From Rhodococcoides kyotonense (GTDB taxonomy: Bacteria > Actinomycetota > Actinomycetes > Mycobacteriales > Mycobacteriaceae): a stretch of DNA of 64,000 nt. This document shows, in pieces, positions 63,112 through 64,000 of the stretch (position 1 is its first letter; each line of letters begins with the position of its first letter). Below the pieces are notes generated by a model. It did not search any database, was not told where the DNA came from, and saw only the letters and a program-made list of their open reading frames with translations. Location of the stretch: contig NZ_FZOW01000010.1 of the NCBI RefSeq assembly GCF_900188125.1, positions 124,001 to 188,000 of the forward strand, read 5' to 3'. The translations under genes were made by a program, and so were the position numbers.

Positions 63112-63678
63112 TGTGCTGAAAGGTGCGCAATTCGGTAAGGACGCGGGCCCTCGAAACTTGTGACGAAACGTCTGCAAAACCGGGGACCGACTGGTCTGTA
63201 TCTACTCTCGGGTAGCAAATTCGGGGCCTATGCCCGATTTTGTGAGTGTTACCAGACACTGTGACCGAATTCACTCTTCCGTTCACTTGCCATTTACTCA
63301 ACACGCCCGAGTTGTCAAACTTCGACGACACGCCGCACTGTAATCCATACACAAGGCAAAAAGTTTCTACACACCCTTTGAACTGCGGAAAAGGCACCAA
63401 CGCGCAGAGTTATACCCAGGTTATCCCCAGATGGTCAACACAGTTGTTCGACGCTGTCCACAATTGATCCACAGATTCATCCACAGGCCGTGTTGTGACG
63501 GGAGACTAGACCACATAACGTGCCTCCAGCGTGTCTCCGCAGCCCGAGGCGTCTGATCGGAAGCGGCGAAAGGTCGGCGTCGGCAGGGGCTGTCGGACTG
63601 GCGATGTACAACTTGTTCCGGTAGGTCGCTTCAGGTAGCGGCTGACGGTGTGGCGATGGGAAGGACGGTCGAGTTCGC
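63112..63678 (+). promoter_or_regulatory. 567-base gene-free region before dnaB with DnaA-box-like array
   Basis: No convincing gene lies here; short frames look random. The part 63240-63490 is A+T-rich for this genome. Nine-base DnaA-box-like sites on the plus strand are TTATACCCA (63410), TTATCCCCA (63421), CTGTCCACA (63454), TGATCCACA (63465) and TCATCCACA (63477). Start distances are 11, 33, 11 and 12 bases, so the sites face one side of the helix. The array ends about 190 bases before the dnaB start. Confidence 0.6.
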
Positions 63679-64000
63679 GTGGCAGTTGTGGACGATCGAG
63701 GGCAGCCGGACTACTCCTCCGAGCCGCCTCCCAGTGAAGCCCCCGGTGAGGATTTCGGTCGCCAGCCACCGCAGGACATGGCTGCTGAACAATCGGTCCT
63801 CGGCGGCATGCTGCTGAGCAAGGACGCCATCGCCGACGTCCTCGAGGTCCTTCGTCCGGGCGATTTCTACCGCCCGGCACACCAGAACGTGTACGACGCG
63901 ATTCTGGACCTCTACAGCCGCGGTGAGCCTGCCGACCCGGTCACCGTGTCGGCGGAGCTCGACCGTCGCGGTGAGCTCAAGCGAATCGGCGGGCCGCCCT
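63679..64000 (+). CDS. dnaB: Replicative DNA helicase DnaB, 5' part
   Basis: 107 codons are visible before the right edge. After a proline-rich lead of about 33 residues come PPQDMAAEQSVLGGMLLSKD, the DnaB N-terminal domain, and FYRPAHQNVYDAILDLYSRG, VTVSAELDRRGELKRIGGP. It unwinds DNA at the replication fork. GTG 63679 is the likely start (GGAAGGA upstream); GTG 63688 is possible. By position it corresponds to Rv0058. Confidence 0.93.
   Translation, partial: MAVVDDRGQPDYSSEPPPSEAPGEDFGRQPPQDMAAEQSVLGGMLLSKDAIADVLEVLRPGDFYRPAHQNVYDAILDLYSRGEPADPVTVSAELDRRGELKRIGGPP

Noticed and set aside
63246..63467. 73-codon frame before dnaB
   Set aside because: No ribosome site, composition unlike neighbours, overlaps the DnaA-box array; most likely chance in an A+T-rich stretch.
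63023..63678. Chromosomal origin of replication
   Set aside because: DnaA-like sites are degenerate, no dnaA or dnaN is near, and synteny places dnaB tens of kb from oriC; kept only as a DnaA-site candidate.

Overview
The window is high-GC actinobacterial DNA and looks like a Rhodococcus-type member of the Mycobacteriales. The right half keeps the gene order that Mycobacterium tuberculosis has around Rv0046c-Rv0058: ino1, a PadR regulator, DUF1707 membrane proteins, a DUF5318 gene, ponA1, a GT87-type glycosyltransferase, rpsF-ssb-rpsR-rplI and dnaB. GTG starts, ATGA/GTGA gene overlaps, a PPE-like/EspG pair and an IdeR-type iron box fit the same group. The chromosome arm shown should lie within some tens of kb of oriC (inference from synteny).

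Left region (1-15.2 kb): a very large non-ribosomal peptide synthetase on the minus strand runs off the left edge (visible order C-A-T-E-C-A-T-C-A). Next come a Tat-exported PhoX phosphatase, an AraC-type regulator that carries two complete cupin/HTH units in one chain, a decayed siderophore-binding protein behind an iron box, and a siderophore-interacting reductase. Apart from PhoX this reads as an iron-scavenging neighbourhood; the second adenylation domain carries a serine-type code.

Middle (15.2-31.4 kb): a polar amino-acid ABC transporter, an LLM flavin oxidoreductase, several small conserved proteins, a pair of overlapping sensor-kinase genes without a response regulator, a trehalose/maltose-type sugar importer lacking its own ATPase but carrying a 58-residue membrane protein, and a TetR-controlled operon (alpha/beta hydrolase, ferritin-like PF10118 protein, [2Fe-2S] reductase). 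Four copies of a composite palindrome-plus-mini-hairpin element sit at gene ends at 12.4, 15.2, 18.6 and 31.4 kb.

Right (31.4-64 kb): the conserved ino1-to-dnaB block is split between the Rv0051-like gene (ends 39670) and rpsF (58876) by about 19 kb of accessory genes. These are a double-TerD protein, a DUF2975/XRE pair, an orphan EspG/PPE-like pair, a tightly overlapping Ter-linked operon (coiled-coil protein, CitE-like lyase, fused PRTase-TRSP-StiP/PRTase-PELOTA protein, HAD phosphatase), TerD, TerC, a membrane-spanning HTH-STAND-WD40 protein, three related LuxR-type HTH proteins and a second GT87-type protein. This island is the most promising place for a poorly described system: a predicted nucleoside-like metabolite pathway next to a signalling NTPase. 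A phased DnaA-box-like array precedes dnaB at the right edge.

Two genes are cut by the window: the NRPS at the left and dnaB at the right. All domain calls are from reading the sequence; no search was run.
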